A stretch of DNA of 64,000 bases from Cyclobacterium salsum. GTDB lineage: Bacteria; Bacteroidota; Bacteroidia; Cytophagales; Cyclobacteriaceae. Shown here piece after piece: positions 35,121-43,987 of the stretch; within the stretch, counting starts at the first letter, position 1; every line of letters starts with the position of its first letter. The notes beneath the pieces were generated by a model, which ran no database searches, had not been told where the DNA came from, and was given only the letters and a program-made list of their open reading frames with translations. Both the position numbers and the translations under genes were made by a program. The stretch spans positions 1 through 64,000 of the forward strand of contig NZ_WNKG01000014.1 in assembly GCF_010119245.1 (NCBI RefSeq), written 5' to 3'.

Positions 35121-36701
35121 ATGATGAGAAAAGTCAATTCCTTACCCTTAATCACCCGGATCTTTATTTTGTTTGTTACCTTGGCAATGGTTGCCTGTTC
35201 TGAGAATGAAACAGAAGAGACCACCGCATCCGGTCCTCCCAACATTTTATTTATTTTTTCCGATGACCATGCCTTTCAGGCCATTAGTGCCTATGAAGAT
35301 CGCTTTTCCCAACTTGCTCCCACTCCCAATATTGATCGAATTGCCAACAGGGGGATGCGCTTTGACAAGGCCTATGTCACGAACTCTATCTGTGCGCCTT
35401 CCAGGGCTACGATATTAACCGGGGCACACAGCCATGTAAACGGACACCGGACCAATGGCGATATTTTTGACGGAGAACAAATCACTTTTCCCAAGGTACT
35501 GAGGGAAAACGGCTATACCACCGCTCTGATTGGAAAATGGCATTTGCGCTCCAAACCCACGGGTTTTGACCATTGGGAAATCCTTCCGGGGCAGGGCCAT
35601 TATTACAATCCCGATTTTATTTCTGACTCCGACACTGGAGCAGTAGAGGGCTATGTCACCGACCTGATCACTGACAAATCCCTGGCATGGTTGGAGGCCA
35701 ATAAAGACAATGGCAAACCTTTTATGCTGATGCTCCAACACAAGGCACCCCATCGGGAATGGGAAAAAGGACCGGATCATCTGGAACTGTACGAAGAGGT
35801 AGAATTTCCAGAGCCATCCAACCTTTTTGATGATTATGAGACCCGGGGAACCGCCGCAAAAGAGCAGGACATGACCATTCGGGAAACCATGCAGTTAGAT
35901 TCCGATTTGAAGTTATGGACGGAAGAAAACAAGAACAAAGGCAGTTTTAACCGTACTTACGGTCGCATGAATGAGGAGCAGCGAGCCGCCTGGGATGCGG
36001 TTTACGATCCCATTATTCAGGAATTTCAGGAGAAGGATCTTGAGGGAGAAGCACTGGTCCGCTGGAAATACCAGCGATACATGCGCGATTACCTGGCCAC
36101 CATCCGTTCCGTCGATGACAACGTGGGCAGGGTACTGGATTATTTGGAGGAAAACGGGCTGGATGAAAACACCCTGATTGTGTATACCTCAGACCAGGGT
36201 TTTTACCTGGGAGAGCATGGATGGTTTGACAAGCGCTTTATGTACGAGGAATCCTTTCGAACGCCGCTATTAATGCAATGGCAGGGCAAAATTCCAGCTG
36301 GAACGGTCAACGAAGACCTGGTTTCCAACCTGGATTTCGCGCAGACGTTTTTGGATATAGCTGACATTGAAGCTCCTGACCGGATGCAGGGCAGAAGTCT
36401 GCTTCCCTTAATGACCGGAAATACGCCAGAAAACTGGAGGGATTACCTGTATTATCATTATTATGAATTTCCTGCGGTGCATAGCGTGAATAAACACGAA
36501 GGCATTACCGGAGAACGGTACAAACTCATGCATTTCTACGATCTGGACGAGTGGGAAATGTACGACCTACAGGAAGATCCCATGGAGATGAACAATATTT
36601 ACAATCATCCCGAGTACGATTCCATACAAAGTCATCTGACTGACCGCTTTAAGCGAATAAAAAGGCAATATGGAGTCATCCACCCTAAAAGTGACTATTA
36701 A
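35121..36701 (+). CDS. Sulfatase (S1 family, formylglycine type), lipoprotein-like
   Basis: A 526-residue alkaline phosphatase-superfamily sulfatase. The N-terminus has a signal ending LAMVACSE, probably a lipobox. The active-site motif C-A-P-S-R begins at Cys91, which must be converted to formylglycine, and is followed by ATILTG. The metal-binding FIFSDDHAFQA (about 47) and a late VYTSDQGFYLGEHG (about 355-368) and KRF complete the set. The length and motifs resemble GlcNAc-6-sulfatase or related glycan sulfatases. No formylglycine-generating enzyme is seen here. It is followed 13 bp later by the large PmoA/cytochrome lipoprotein gene, likely in one operon. Confidence 0.92.
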   Translation: MMRKVNSLPLITRIFILFVTLAMVACSENETEETTASGPPNILFIFSDDHAFQAISAYEDRFSQLAPTPNIDRIANRGMRFDKAYVTNSICAPSRATILTGAHSHVNGHRTNGDIFDGEQITFPKVLRENGYTTALIGKWHLRSKPTGFDHWEILPGQGHYYNPDFISDSDTGAVEGYVTDLITDKSLAWLEANKDNGKPFMLMLQHKAPHREWEKGPDHLELYEEVEFPEPSNLFDDYETRGTAAKEQDMTIRETMQLDSDLKLWTEENKNKGSFNRTYGRMNEEQRAAWDAVYDPIIQEFQEKDLEGEALVRWKYQRYMRDYLATIRSVDDNVGRVLDYLEENGLDENTLIVYTSDQGFYLGEHGWFDKRFMYEESFRTPLLMQWQGKIPAGTVNEDLVSNLDFAQTFLDIADIEAPDRMQGRSLLPLMTGNTPENWRDYLYYHYYEFPAVHSVNKHEGITGERYKLMHFYDLDEWEMYDLQEDPMEMNNIYNHPEYDSIQSHLTDRFKRIKRQYGVIHPKSDY

Positions 36702-36714
36702 CCAAATAAAACCC

Positions 36715-39700
36715 ATGCGAAATAACCTTGTCCTTTTTTTACTGCTGCTGACCTTCGGCTGTGGAGGTAGTAGAGAGGGAGAAAACGAAGGTCCCGCAGA
36801 AGGTCCCGTTGATTTGAAAATTATTCGGAATGAATCCACCGGGCAGCTTCAGGTTTTCAGAAAGGACCTGCCGGACGAGCCCCTCCTCGTACAGGAAACG
36901 AAAGAAGGATTTCGGCCCTACATTCATCCCATACGTTCCCCGGATGGGGACGGACAGTTAACCGAATACAGCCCGGACCACCACCAGCACCAAACCGGGC
37001 TTTATTGGGGTTTTACCCGGGTAAACGGCCGGGATTATTTTCACAATCCAGACCAAAGCCATTGGCGAAAGGTAGCAGCCAATGTACTTCAGGAAGAAGG
37101 AGAACAGGTGGAATGGCAGACGGTGTACGAAATGTTGGACAGCCTCGGCAACCCCCTCCTTACCGAAACCCAAAACTGGACGTTTCGAATGGAGGATCAA
37201 AAATATTTGCTGGACCTGGAATGGGTTGGGCAGGCGGAAGAGGCGCTTACCATTGGTAAATACGATTATGGAGGTCTGTTTCTGAGGATGCCCTGGGCAG
37301 AAGGAATGGATGCCGGGGTCGTCAACACCGCCCGACAGCAAAACGATATGGCTGAAGGCCAGCCCTCCATGTGGTTGAATATTGGCATGCAGGTGGAAGG
37401 AAGGGAAAATCGGGCAAACATTGCGCTATTTGATCACCCGGAAAATAAAGGCTATCCTCAAAAATGGCGGGTAGACAATCAATTTGGTGTGGGACCGGCT
37501 TACACCCGGGATACGGACTGGAACCTGGCGGCGGGGGAAAAATTGGTTCTGAAGCACCGGCTGTTGTTTTATACCGATGAATTTGAAGACCTGGCCCTAA
37601 CCGAAGCCTGGGGGGAGTATACTGGAAATACCGGCATGTACAATACCACTGCTCTATGGGGCATCGCCCGGGAAGAAGGTAGAAAAGCCAAATTCCTCTC
37701 TCCGGAAGAGGCCGTGGAAGAAATGACCGTCAAAGAAGGCTTCCAGGTCAATGTCTTTGCTTCCGAGCCCATGATTACGCAGCCCATGGCCTTTTGCTGG
37801 GATGATAAGGGCCGATTGTGGGTTGCAGAAAACAGGGATTATGAATCCCGTGGAGATGGTTTTTCGAATGCCGGCGATAGTAGAATTCTGATTTTGGAAG
37901 ATACCAATGGAGACGGGCAGGCCGATCAAAAAAAAGTATTTATGGAAGGCTTGGCATTTCCTGCGGCATTAGCGGTCGGGTTTGACGGGGTGTATGTGGG
38001 TGCCCCACCCAATCTACTGTTTATACCAGACAGGGATGGTGACGACCGGGCTGATAGTGATGATATAGAAATTTTACTGACTGGCTGGGGCATTCGAGAC
38101 CGGCACGAAACTTTAAACAGCCTTCATTGGGGTCCTGACGGATGGTTATATGGATTGCAGGGGTTTGCCACCCCATCCAAGATCAGAAAACCCGTCGGGG
38201 AAGAAAAAAGTAAACTGTACTACCACAAGGATCCTTTTCCGGAGGACTTATTGGAGGCTGATGGTGTGGACATCAATGGCGGTGTCTGGCGGTATCATCC
38301 CGTAAATCACGAATTTGAGGTCGTAGCCCATGGCTTTAGCAATCCCTGGGGCATTGATTACGACCCCAAAGGGCAATGGATCATGAGCGCCTGTGTGATC
38401 CCTCACCTGTGGCATGTGGTTCCTGGTGGAATCTATCACCGGCAGGGAGGGCAACATTTCAATCCCTATGTATACGAAGACATCAAAACCATCACCGACC
38501 ATAGCCATCGCTCTGCCCATGGTGGCGCCCGTATCTACCAATCCGATGCCTTTCCTGAAGAGGAATGGGGTCGGGTGTTTATGGCAAATATTCACGAGCA
38601 CGCAGTATTGACGGATAAACTCATTCCAACTGGCTCCGGATTTACCGGACAACATGGAGATGATTTTTTAATGGCCAACAATGCCCAGTGGGTAGGCTTC
38701 AGCATGGAAATAGGCCCGGAGGGCGGGGTATATGTGTTGGACTGGCACGATGCCGATATTTGCGGGCAGGAAGTGCTGCATGGGGAAACAGGCAGAATCT
38801 TCCGCATCATGCCCGAAACGTCCCGCGCTGAAGAATGGGAAGGCCGGTACGAAGATCTGAATACCCTATCCGATTCCGAACTGGTAGGGCTCCAAACCAG
38901 TAAAAGTGACTGGCATTCCCGAAGGGCAAGGGGCATCCTTCAGAAAAGGGCTGCTGGCAATACGCTAAATAACGAAATTATTTCCGAACTAAAAGATATC
39001 TTCAACAACCATAAAAATGGCGATTACCGCCTTCGCGCACTGTGGACCCTACACCAGGTAAACGGTTGGCAACAAGCAGACCTTTTGGCCTTGCTGGACG
39101 ACCAGGACCCGAACGTCCGGGCCTGGGGTATTCAACTGCTTTGTGAAGACCGGAACCCTCCGACATTCGCAAGAGAAAAATTTGCCCAACTGGCTAAAAC
39201 GGATCCATCACCAAGAGTAAGGCTTTACCTCGCCTCTGCTCTACAGCGCATCCCCGAACCATGGAAATGGGATTTGGCAGCAGCATTGATGAGCCGGGAT
39301 GAAGACCGGAATGATCCTAACCTGCCCAAGATGATCTGGTTCGGGACCGAATACTTGATCGACAAAAATCCTTCCCGTTTTTTATCCCTTGCCAGGACAT
39401 CAGAAATACCGCTTTTAGCGCAATTTATGGCCCGCAGGGCGGTGGATGGAGATCACATGACTCCTTTAATCTCTGCAATCCGGCAAGCCGAAAAAAACAA
39501 ACAAGTATTACTAAATGGAATGCTTCAGGGAATGGACGGCAGAACCGATCTTTCCATGCCGGATGCCTGGCAGGCATTGACCGAACAAATGAAAGGGAAC
39601 GGTGAAATTGAGCGGCTTGCAGCACAAATTACGGCTCAATTTGGGGATGCAGAGGCTACCCAAGAAGCAATCCGTACTTTAACGGCACCAACAACAAATA

Positions 39701-40539
39701 AGGAAGTTAAAATTCAGGCACTGCAAATGCTTTCGGCGCAGCAAAAGCAAGAATTAATTCCCCTACTACCAAAACTACTGGAAGAAGAAGCGTTGAGATT
39801 AGAAGCCATAAAGGCTGTTGCCAGTTACAATCGGGCAGATTTGGGATCCAAGCTGCTTCGCCTCTATCCCCAGGCATCGGCAGCGCAGAAAACGGCTATC
39901 CTGCAATCCCTGGCTTCCAGACCTGTTTACGGCAACCTCTTGATGGATGAAATTAAATCCGGAACCATTTCCAAAAAAGAGATTCCAGTGACCTTAGCCA
40001 GGCAATTGCATCGGGTGATTGGTAGCGGTTTTATTGAAATTTGGGGCCCCATAGAGCATGTTCCCAATGATGAAGCGGCTTACCAACGATACCGAAGCCT
40101 GCTGACAGAAGAAGCATTGGCAGCGGCAAACCTTCAGGAAGGGAAGCGACTATTTATGCAATCCTGTGGAAGTTGTCATAAAATGTTTGCTGAGGGTGCA
40201 GAAATCGGACCCGATCTGACGGGTTCGAATCGGCAGGATCCCGATTACATATTGCTAAATGTATTGGAGCCAAGTGCGGAGATTCAGGAGGCCTACCGTT
40301 TGGTAGTGATCACCACCATGGATGGCCGCACCTATACTGGAAATGTGGTGGCGGAGACACCCCGGCAACTTACCCTGAAAATAGCCGGACAAGATCCGGT
40401 CCTGATCAATAAATCCTCCATTCAAAACAAAGAGATTACCGATGTGTCCTTGATGCCACCGGGATTATTTGAGCCATTGTCCAACCAGGAAGTGGTTGAT
40501 TTAATGGCCTATCTGCAAACCCAACAGCAACTCGATTGA
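36715..40539 (+). CDS. Lipoprotein fusing PmoA-like, dehydrogenase-like, HEAT and cytochrome c domains
   Basis: A 1274-residue exported protein. The ATG at 36715 was chosen because it starts a lipoprotein signal (MRNNLVLFLLLLTFGCGG); the upstream frame to 36670 overlaps the sulfatase gene. Residues about 30-330 form a PmoA-like domain (SPDHHQHQTGLYWGF). Residues about 336-720 are a PVC-type membrane-bound dehydrogenase-like propeller (VNVFASEPMITQP, GRLWVAENRDY). Residues about 745-1090 are HEAT-like helical repeats, and the end is a cytochrome c with heme Cys1151, Cys1154 and His1155 (CGSCH). It could oxidise a sugar-like substrate and pass electrons to heme. It probably shares an operon with the sulfatase. 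Confidence 0.9.
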   Translation: MRNNLVLFLLLLTFGCGGSREGENEGPAEGPVDLKIIRNESTGQLQVFRKDLPDEPLLVQETKEGFRPYIHPIRSPDGDGQLTEYSPDHHQHQTGLYWGFTRVNGRDYFHNPDQSHWRKVAANVLQEEGEQVEWQTVYEMLDSLGNPLLTETQNWTFRMEDQKYLLDLEWVGQAEEALTIGKYDYGGLFLRMPWAEGMDAGVVNTARQQNDMAEGQPSMWLNIGMQVEGRENRANIALFDHPENKGYPQKWRVDNQFGVGPAYTRDTDWNLAAGEKLVLKHRLLFYTDEFEDLALTEAWGEYTGNTGMYNTTALWGIAREEGRKAKFLSPEEAVEEMTVKEGFQVNVFASEPMITQPMAFCWDDKGRLWVAENRDYESRGDGFSNAGDSRILILEDTNGDGQADQKKVFMEGLAFPAALAVGFDGVYVGAPPNLLFIPDRDGDDRADSDDIEILLTGWGIRDRHETLNSLHWGPDGWLYGLQGFATPSKIRKPVGEEKSKLYYHKDPFPEDLLEADGVDINGGVWRYHPVNHEFEVVAHGFSNPWGIDYDPKGQWIMSACVIPHLWHVVPGGIYHRQGGQHFNPYVYEDIKTITDHSHRSAHGGARIYQSDAFPEEEWGRVFMANIHEHAVLTDKLIPTGSGFTGQHGDDFLMANNAQWVGFSMEIGPEGGVYVLDWHDADICGQEVLHGETGRIFRIMPETSRAEEWEGRYEDLNTLSDSELVGLQTSKSDWHSRRARGILQKRAAGNTLNNEIISELKDIFNNHKNGDYRLRALWTLHQVNGWQQADLLALLDDQDPNVRAWGIQLLCEDRNPPTFAREKFAQLAKTDPSPRVRLYLASALQRIPEPWKWDLAAALMSRDEDRNDPNLPKMIWFGTEYLIDKNPSRFLSLARTSEIPLLAQFMARRAVDGDHMTPLISAIRQAEKNKQVLLNGMLQGMDGRTDLSMPDAWQALTEQMKGNGEIERLAAQITAQFGDAEATQEAIRTLTAPTTNKEVKIQALQMLSAQQKQELIPLLPKLLEEEALRLEAIKAVASYNRADLGSKLLRLYPQASAAQKTAILQSLASRPVYGNLLMDEIKSGTISKKEIPVTLARQLHRVIGSGFIEIWGPIEHVPNDEAAYQRYRSLLTEEALAAANLQEGKRLFMQSCGSCHKMFAEGAEIGPDLTGSNRQDPDYILLNVLEPSAEIQEAYRLVVITTMDGRTYTGNVVAETPRQLTLKIAGQDPVLINKSSIQNKEITDVSLMPPGLFEPLSNQEVVDLMAYLQTQQQLD

Positions 40540-40550
40540 GAATAGGCAAT

Positions 40551-41156
40551 CTACCAAAACCTCACCCGAAGACCGGCGGTCTGAGTCACCAGGTGATTCC
40601 ATTTGGAGGAAGGGCTGCCCCAGCTTGGTTGGGGTCCAAAATACTTACCTAAATCGTATTGCAATTTGTAGTAGAGGACGATATAACGATTTATTTCAAA
40701 GTTGACTCCCCCATTGGGAGCAATGATTCCTCGGGTAAAGAGTTGGGTAGAATTGGTTTCCGAGGACATCATTGGCTGGTCGCTTTGAAGTGTTGTAAAA
40801 GAAAACCCTGCGTCGGCTCCATAAAAAAAGGAGAAATAATCATTGTAATAATAGTCGTACCGAAAAGTGGCTTTGGTTTCCACAATTTGTTGAGATTGAC
40901 CAACACCTTCCGTATCTGACCGATGCATTCTGAAAACGCCCACATTGACCCCCCAGGCAATCATATTCGCTGAAAATGGTGCCTGTTCCTGCCGGGCGGC
41001 TCCCATTTCAAAGCCAAAAACGGGAGCATATAGCTGACGCTGTTTACCCAATAAAGACTTGTAGGTCATCCCAGCACTAAGCTCCAATTCCTGAGCATGA
41101 CCCATTGATCCCGTCAGAAATACCAAAAGGAATGCGATTATTGAAAGTACCTTCAT
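40551..41156 (-). CDS. Exported beta-barrel-like outer membrane protein, unknown
   Basis: A 201-residue protein. The ATG at 41156 was chosen because it begins a clean signal peptide (MKVLSIIAFLLVFLTGSMGHA); the open frame further upstream gives an unlikely polar extension. The mature part alternates short hydrophobic strands with turns (FGFEMGAARQEQAPF, YDYYYNDYFSFFYGADAGF, YIVLYYKLQYDLGKYF) and ends in an aromatic residue (RVRFW), the pattern of small outer-membrane beta-barrels in Bacteroidota. No specific family recognised. It is convergent with the large cytochrome protein gene and divergent from pdeM. Confidence 0.72.
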   Translation of the reverse strand: MKVLSIIAFLLVFLTGSMGHAQELELSAGMTYKSLLGKQRQLYAPVFGFEMGAARQEQAPFSANMIAWGVNVGVFRMHRSDTEGVGQSQQIVETKATFRYDYYYNDYFSFFYGADAGFSFTTLQSDQPMMSSETNSTQLFTRGIIAPNGGVNFEINRYIVLYYKLQYDLGKYFGPQPSWGSPSSKWNHLVTQTAGLRVRFW

Positions 41157-41335
41157 AGACAGATGTCGATTACACGTTAGTTTTGGGTTTGGATTACTCA
41201 CATTGCATGAATACTGTTTTCCGCACATGCAATTTTTATTCCAAAAACATATAATCCAGAGAAGATTGGGAGGAGGTGATGGCCACTTTTAAAGACGAAC
41301 ATTGGTTTTCCTTTTCCTATCATCACTTTTCCGCT

Positions 41336-41343
41336 TACCTTTG
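41336..41343 (+). promoter_or_regulatory. Bacteroidota -7 box (TACCTTTG) of the pdeM operon
   Basis: TACCTTTG matches the TAnnTTTG consensus exactly, 22 nt upstream of the chosen TTG start. A TTTTC at 41312 lies about 20 bp before it and could serve as a degenerate -33 element. This is the only clear promoter for the packed operon that runs to 46973. Confidence 0.45.
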
Positions 41344-41365
41344 AAGCTGAATCGGGAGATGAGCA

Positions 41366-42049
41366 TTGACCAAAGAAACAAAAGAACATTGCACCTGGCA
41401 GTGGCGGGGGAAGCAGCTGCACTTGCTTAAAGAAAAAGCCCTTTGGCTGGCGGAAGAAAAATGCCTTTTGGTGGCAGATACTCATTTCGGAAAGGCAGGC
41501 CATTTTCGAAAATCGGGTATTCCTATCCCAGAATCCGTACACGGGGAAGATTTCACTAACATGCAGCGATTAATAGTTGCCTACAAGCCCAGGAAATTTA
41601 TTTTTTTAGGTGATTTGTTTCATAGCGAGTACAACCAATCCTGGGTTCAGATTCTTGACTTCATGAAATTAAATGATGCCGTTTCCTTTCACTTAATCAA
41701 GGGGAATCATGATGTTTTGCCGGAAGAATTGTACCAAAACAGTCCATTCACCATCCATTCAGAGTGCCTGGTTTTGGGCAAGCTATTGTTAAGCCACGAG
41801 CCTCAGGATCAAATTCCGGAAGGATATCTAAACGTTTGCGGCCACCTGCATCCCGGGGTTAGCATCAAGGGTAAAAGCAAGCAGCGAATTAGTTTACCTT
41901 GCTTTTTCTACAGGGAAAATTGCCTGGTGATGCCCGCTTTTGGTAAGTTTACCGGTTTAATGACGATTGCTCAGGACAAAGCTGCCTGTATCATGGTGAC
42001 CACAGGGGAGGCAGTGATTCCAATCAAATTAAATAATAAGGTTGGTTAA
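41366..42049 (+). CDS. pdeM: Ligase-associated DNA damage response endonuclease PdeM
   Basis: A 227-residue metallophosphatase. The metal-binding set is present: VADTHFGKA (about 37-45), FLGDLFHSEY (about 85-94), KGNHD (about 115-119), LLSHEP (about 142) and VCGHLHPG (about 158-165). The family is linked in many bacteria to an ATP-dependent DNA ligase, exonuclease and helicase set for DNA repair, but those partners are not adjacent here. The start is TTG at 41366, preceded by GGGAG at seven bases; the ATG at 41359 is out of frame. It is first in a rightward operon with ftsX 42 bp downstream. Confidence 0.9.
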   Translation: MTKETKEHCTWQWRGKQLHLLKEKALWLAEEKCLLVADTHFGKAGHFRKSGIPIPESVHGEDFTNMQRLIVAYKPRKFIFLGDLFHSEYNQSWVQILDFMKLNDAVSFHLIKGNHDVLPEELYQNSPFTIHSECLVLGKLLLSHEPQDQIPEGYLNVCGHLHPGVSIKGKSKQRISLPCFFYRENCLVMPAFGKFTGLMTIAQDKAACIMVTTGEAVIPIKLNNKVG

Positions 42050-42091
42050 GTAAATTTACCTGATTAATTTTGATTCGAATATGTACCTGTC

Positions 42092-42982
42092 ATGAGCGGA
42101 AAACCAAGAAAAAAAACAAGGCTGGGGAGCTATAAATTTGCCAGTGTGCTTTTCAGCATTACCCTTTCGTTGCTGATGATTGGGATTTTCGGTGTCGTCA
42201 TGATTCAGGCCAAAAAGCTGACCACCCTGATCAGGGAAAATATAGAGGTACAAGTTTTCCTAGCCAAAAACGTACAAAAGGATGCTATTGATCAAATGCT
42301 CCGGCAAATAGAAAATAAACCTTATGTACTCAGAAGAGCAGAAGAGCCGGTGATGCACTTTACGTCAAAAGAGGATGCCGCCAGCCTTTTTCTGGAGGAA
42401 GTGGGAGAAGATTTTACGCAATTTCTGGATGAAAACCCACTGAGAGACTCCTTTACCTTTTCCATTAACGAAGATTTTCAGACTTCGGAGGGAATTGCTA
42501 CCATTGTAGGGGAATTGGAAGCGATCCCTGGTGTTTTTGAAGTTACCTACATGCAGGATATGGTCGCCTCTATCAATGAGAACTTATTGAAGGTAAGCCT
42601 GATAATGGGGACGCTGATAGTGATCTTATTGGTGACCGTAGTGATCTTAATTAGTAATACGATTAAGTTGGCATTATTTTCCCAGCGTTTTTTGATCCGA
42701 AGCATGCAACTGGTCGGCGCTACCAAGAGTTTTATCAGGCGCCCGTTTTTATGGCGCTCATTTCTTTACGGGGCGTTGGCGGGCATATTGGCATCCGGGA
42801 TCATTTTTGGCTTGATGCAATATGGGAAAAATTTTATTGAAGGGCTTCAATTACTATACGATGCGGAATTATTAGCCTTACTTTTCGGAAGTTTGATTTT
42901 ATTGGGGGCCTTTATGTCCTGGATTAGCACCTTTCGGTCTATAAACAAATACCTGAATATGTCCCTGGACGAATTATATTAA
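42092..42982 (+). CDS. ftsX: Cell division ABC transporter permease FtsX
   Basis: A 296-residue inner-membrane protein with four membrane segments (about residues 24-45, 170-195, 222-245 and 265-285) and a periplasmic domain between the first and second, the FtsX topology. Segments such as ENIEVQVFLAKN, SMQLVGATKSFIRRPF and the final FRSINKYLNMSLDELY are family-typical. With the ATPase FtsE it activates peptidoglycan hydrolases at the septum. ftsE is not adjacent, as is usual in Bacteroidota. It lies 42 bp after pdeM and 4 bp before the DUF3098 gene. Confidence 0.93.
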   Translation: MSGKPRKKTRLGSYKFASVLFSITLSLLMIGIFGVVMIQAKKLTTLIRENIEVQVFLAKNVQKDAIDQMLRQIENKPYVLRRAEEPVMHFTSKEDAASLFLEEVGEDFTQFLDENPLRDSFTFSINEDFQTSEGIATIVGELEAIPGVFEVTYMQDMVASINENLLKVSLIMGTLIVILLVTVVILISNTIKLALFSQRFLIRSMQLVGATKSFIRRPFLWRSFLYGALAGILASGIIFGLMQYGKNFIEGLQLLYDAELLALLFGSLILLGAFMSWISTFRSINKYLNMSLDELY

Positions 42983-42986
42983 CACT

Positions 42987-43193
42987 ATGAAAAATAACCA
43001 TTTGCCTTTTAGAAAAAGAAATTACCAGTTAATGTTGACTGGCATTGCGATTATCGTGTTGGGTTTTGTCATCATGGGATTGGATCAGCAGCCACATGGA
43101 TTCGGTTTTATGGGATTAACGTTAGGCCCGATCGTAGTACTGTCCGGATTCCTCTTTCAATTTTACGCCATCTTTTATAAAAAGAACAATTAA
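42987..43193 (+). CDS. DUF3098 domain-containing membrane protein
   Basis: A 68-residue protein with a basic N-terminus (PFRKRNYQLMLTGIAII) and two hydrophobic segments at about residues 13-31 and 42-62. The F-x-x-x-NY...G..IIVLGFVIMG pattern is the DUF3098 family, almost always found between ftsX and uppP in Bacteroidota. Its stop codon shares one base with the uppP start (TAATG), so the two are translationally coupled. A role in envelope or division alongside FtsX is inferred from context only. Confidence 0.9.
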   Translation: MKNNHLPFRKRNYQLMLTGIAIIVLGFVIMGLDQQPHGFGFMGLTLGPIVVLSGFLFQFYAIFYKKNN

Positions 43194-43987
43194 TGACATT
43201 CTTTGAAGCAGTAATTCTGGGCATCGTTCAGGGGCTGACCGAATTTTTACCTGTTTCCTCCAGTGGCCATTTGGAGATTGCCTCTGCCCTTCTTGGGGGA
43301 GATTCTGTTCCTGAGGAAAGTTTACTTTTTACAGTGGTGGTCCATTTTGCCACCGCACTGAGCACCCTGGTGGTTTTCAGAAAAGATGTCTATGAGATCA
43401 TTCGAGGGCTATTCCAATTTCAAAACAACGAAGAAACGCAGTTTTCTTTCAAAATAATTTTGTCCATGATTCCGGCGGTTTGCATTGGATTGTTTTTTGA
43501 GGAGGAATTGGAACAGCTTTTTGGAGGAAAGGTGGTTTTCGTGGGGTTTATGTTGTTGGTAACGGCCTTACTACTATTTCTGGCCGATCGCGCAAAAAGT
43601 ACCGGAAAGCCGGTATCCTACCTCCATGCCCTTATTATTGGACTTGCCCAAGCGTTCGCCATGCTACCGGGAATATCTCGCTCCGGGGCTACCATATCCA
43701 CTTCTGTGATGTTGGGGATCGATAAAAACCGGGCTGCTCGCTTTTCTTTTTTGATGGTGGTTCCCTTGATTTTGGGGAAAATCGGAAAAGACATTCTCGA
43801 TGGAGCCCTTAGTTATCAAAACGAGCAATTTGGAACCATGGTGGTGGCTTTTTTAGCTGCCTTCATTGCTGGAATGGTCGCCTGCACCTGGATGATTCAA
43901 TTGGTACGAAGAAGTAAGCTTAGTTATTTTTCGGTGTATTGTACCATTGTAGGCCTTTTGGCCATACTCTCTGGCTGGGTATTTTGA
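43193..43987 (+). CDS. uppP: Undecaprenyl-diphosphate phosphatase UppP (BacA)
   Basis: A 264-residue inner-membrane enzyme that dephosphorylates undecaprenyl diphosphate to recycle the lipid carrier for peptidoglycan and other envelope polymers. The signature EAVILGIVQGLTEFLPVSSS (residues 4-23) with the catalytic Glu, SGHLEIA, and the second motif MLPGISRSGATIS (about 156-168) are intact. Seven or eight hydrophobic segments are visible. The gene overlaps the DUF3098 stop by 1 bp, and its own TGA overlaps the truB ATG by 1 bp. Confidence 0.96.
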   Translation: MTFFEAVILGIVQGLTEFLPVSSSGHLEIASALLGGDSVPEESLLFTVVVHFATALSTLVVFRKDVYEIIRGLFQFQNNEETQFSFKIILSMIPAVCIGLFFEEELEQLFGGKVVFVGFMLLVTALLLFLADRAKSTGKPVSYLHALIIGLAQAFAMLPGISRSGATISTSVMLGIDKNRAARFSFLMVVPLILGKIGKDILDGALSYQNEQFGTMVVAFLAAFIAGMVACTWMIQLVRRSKLSYFSVYCTIVGLLAILSGWVF

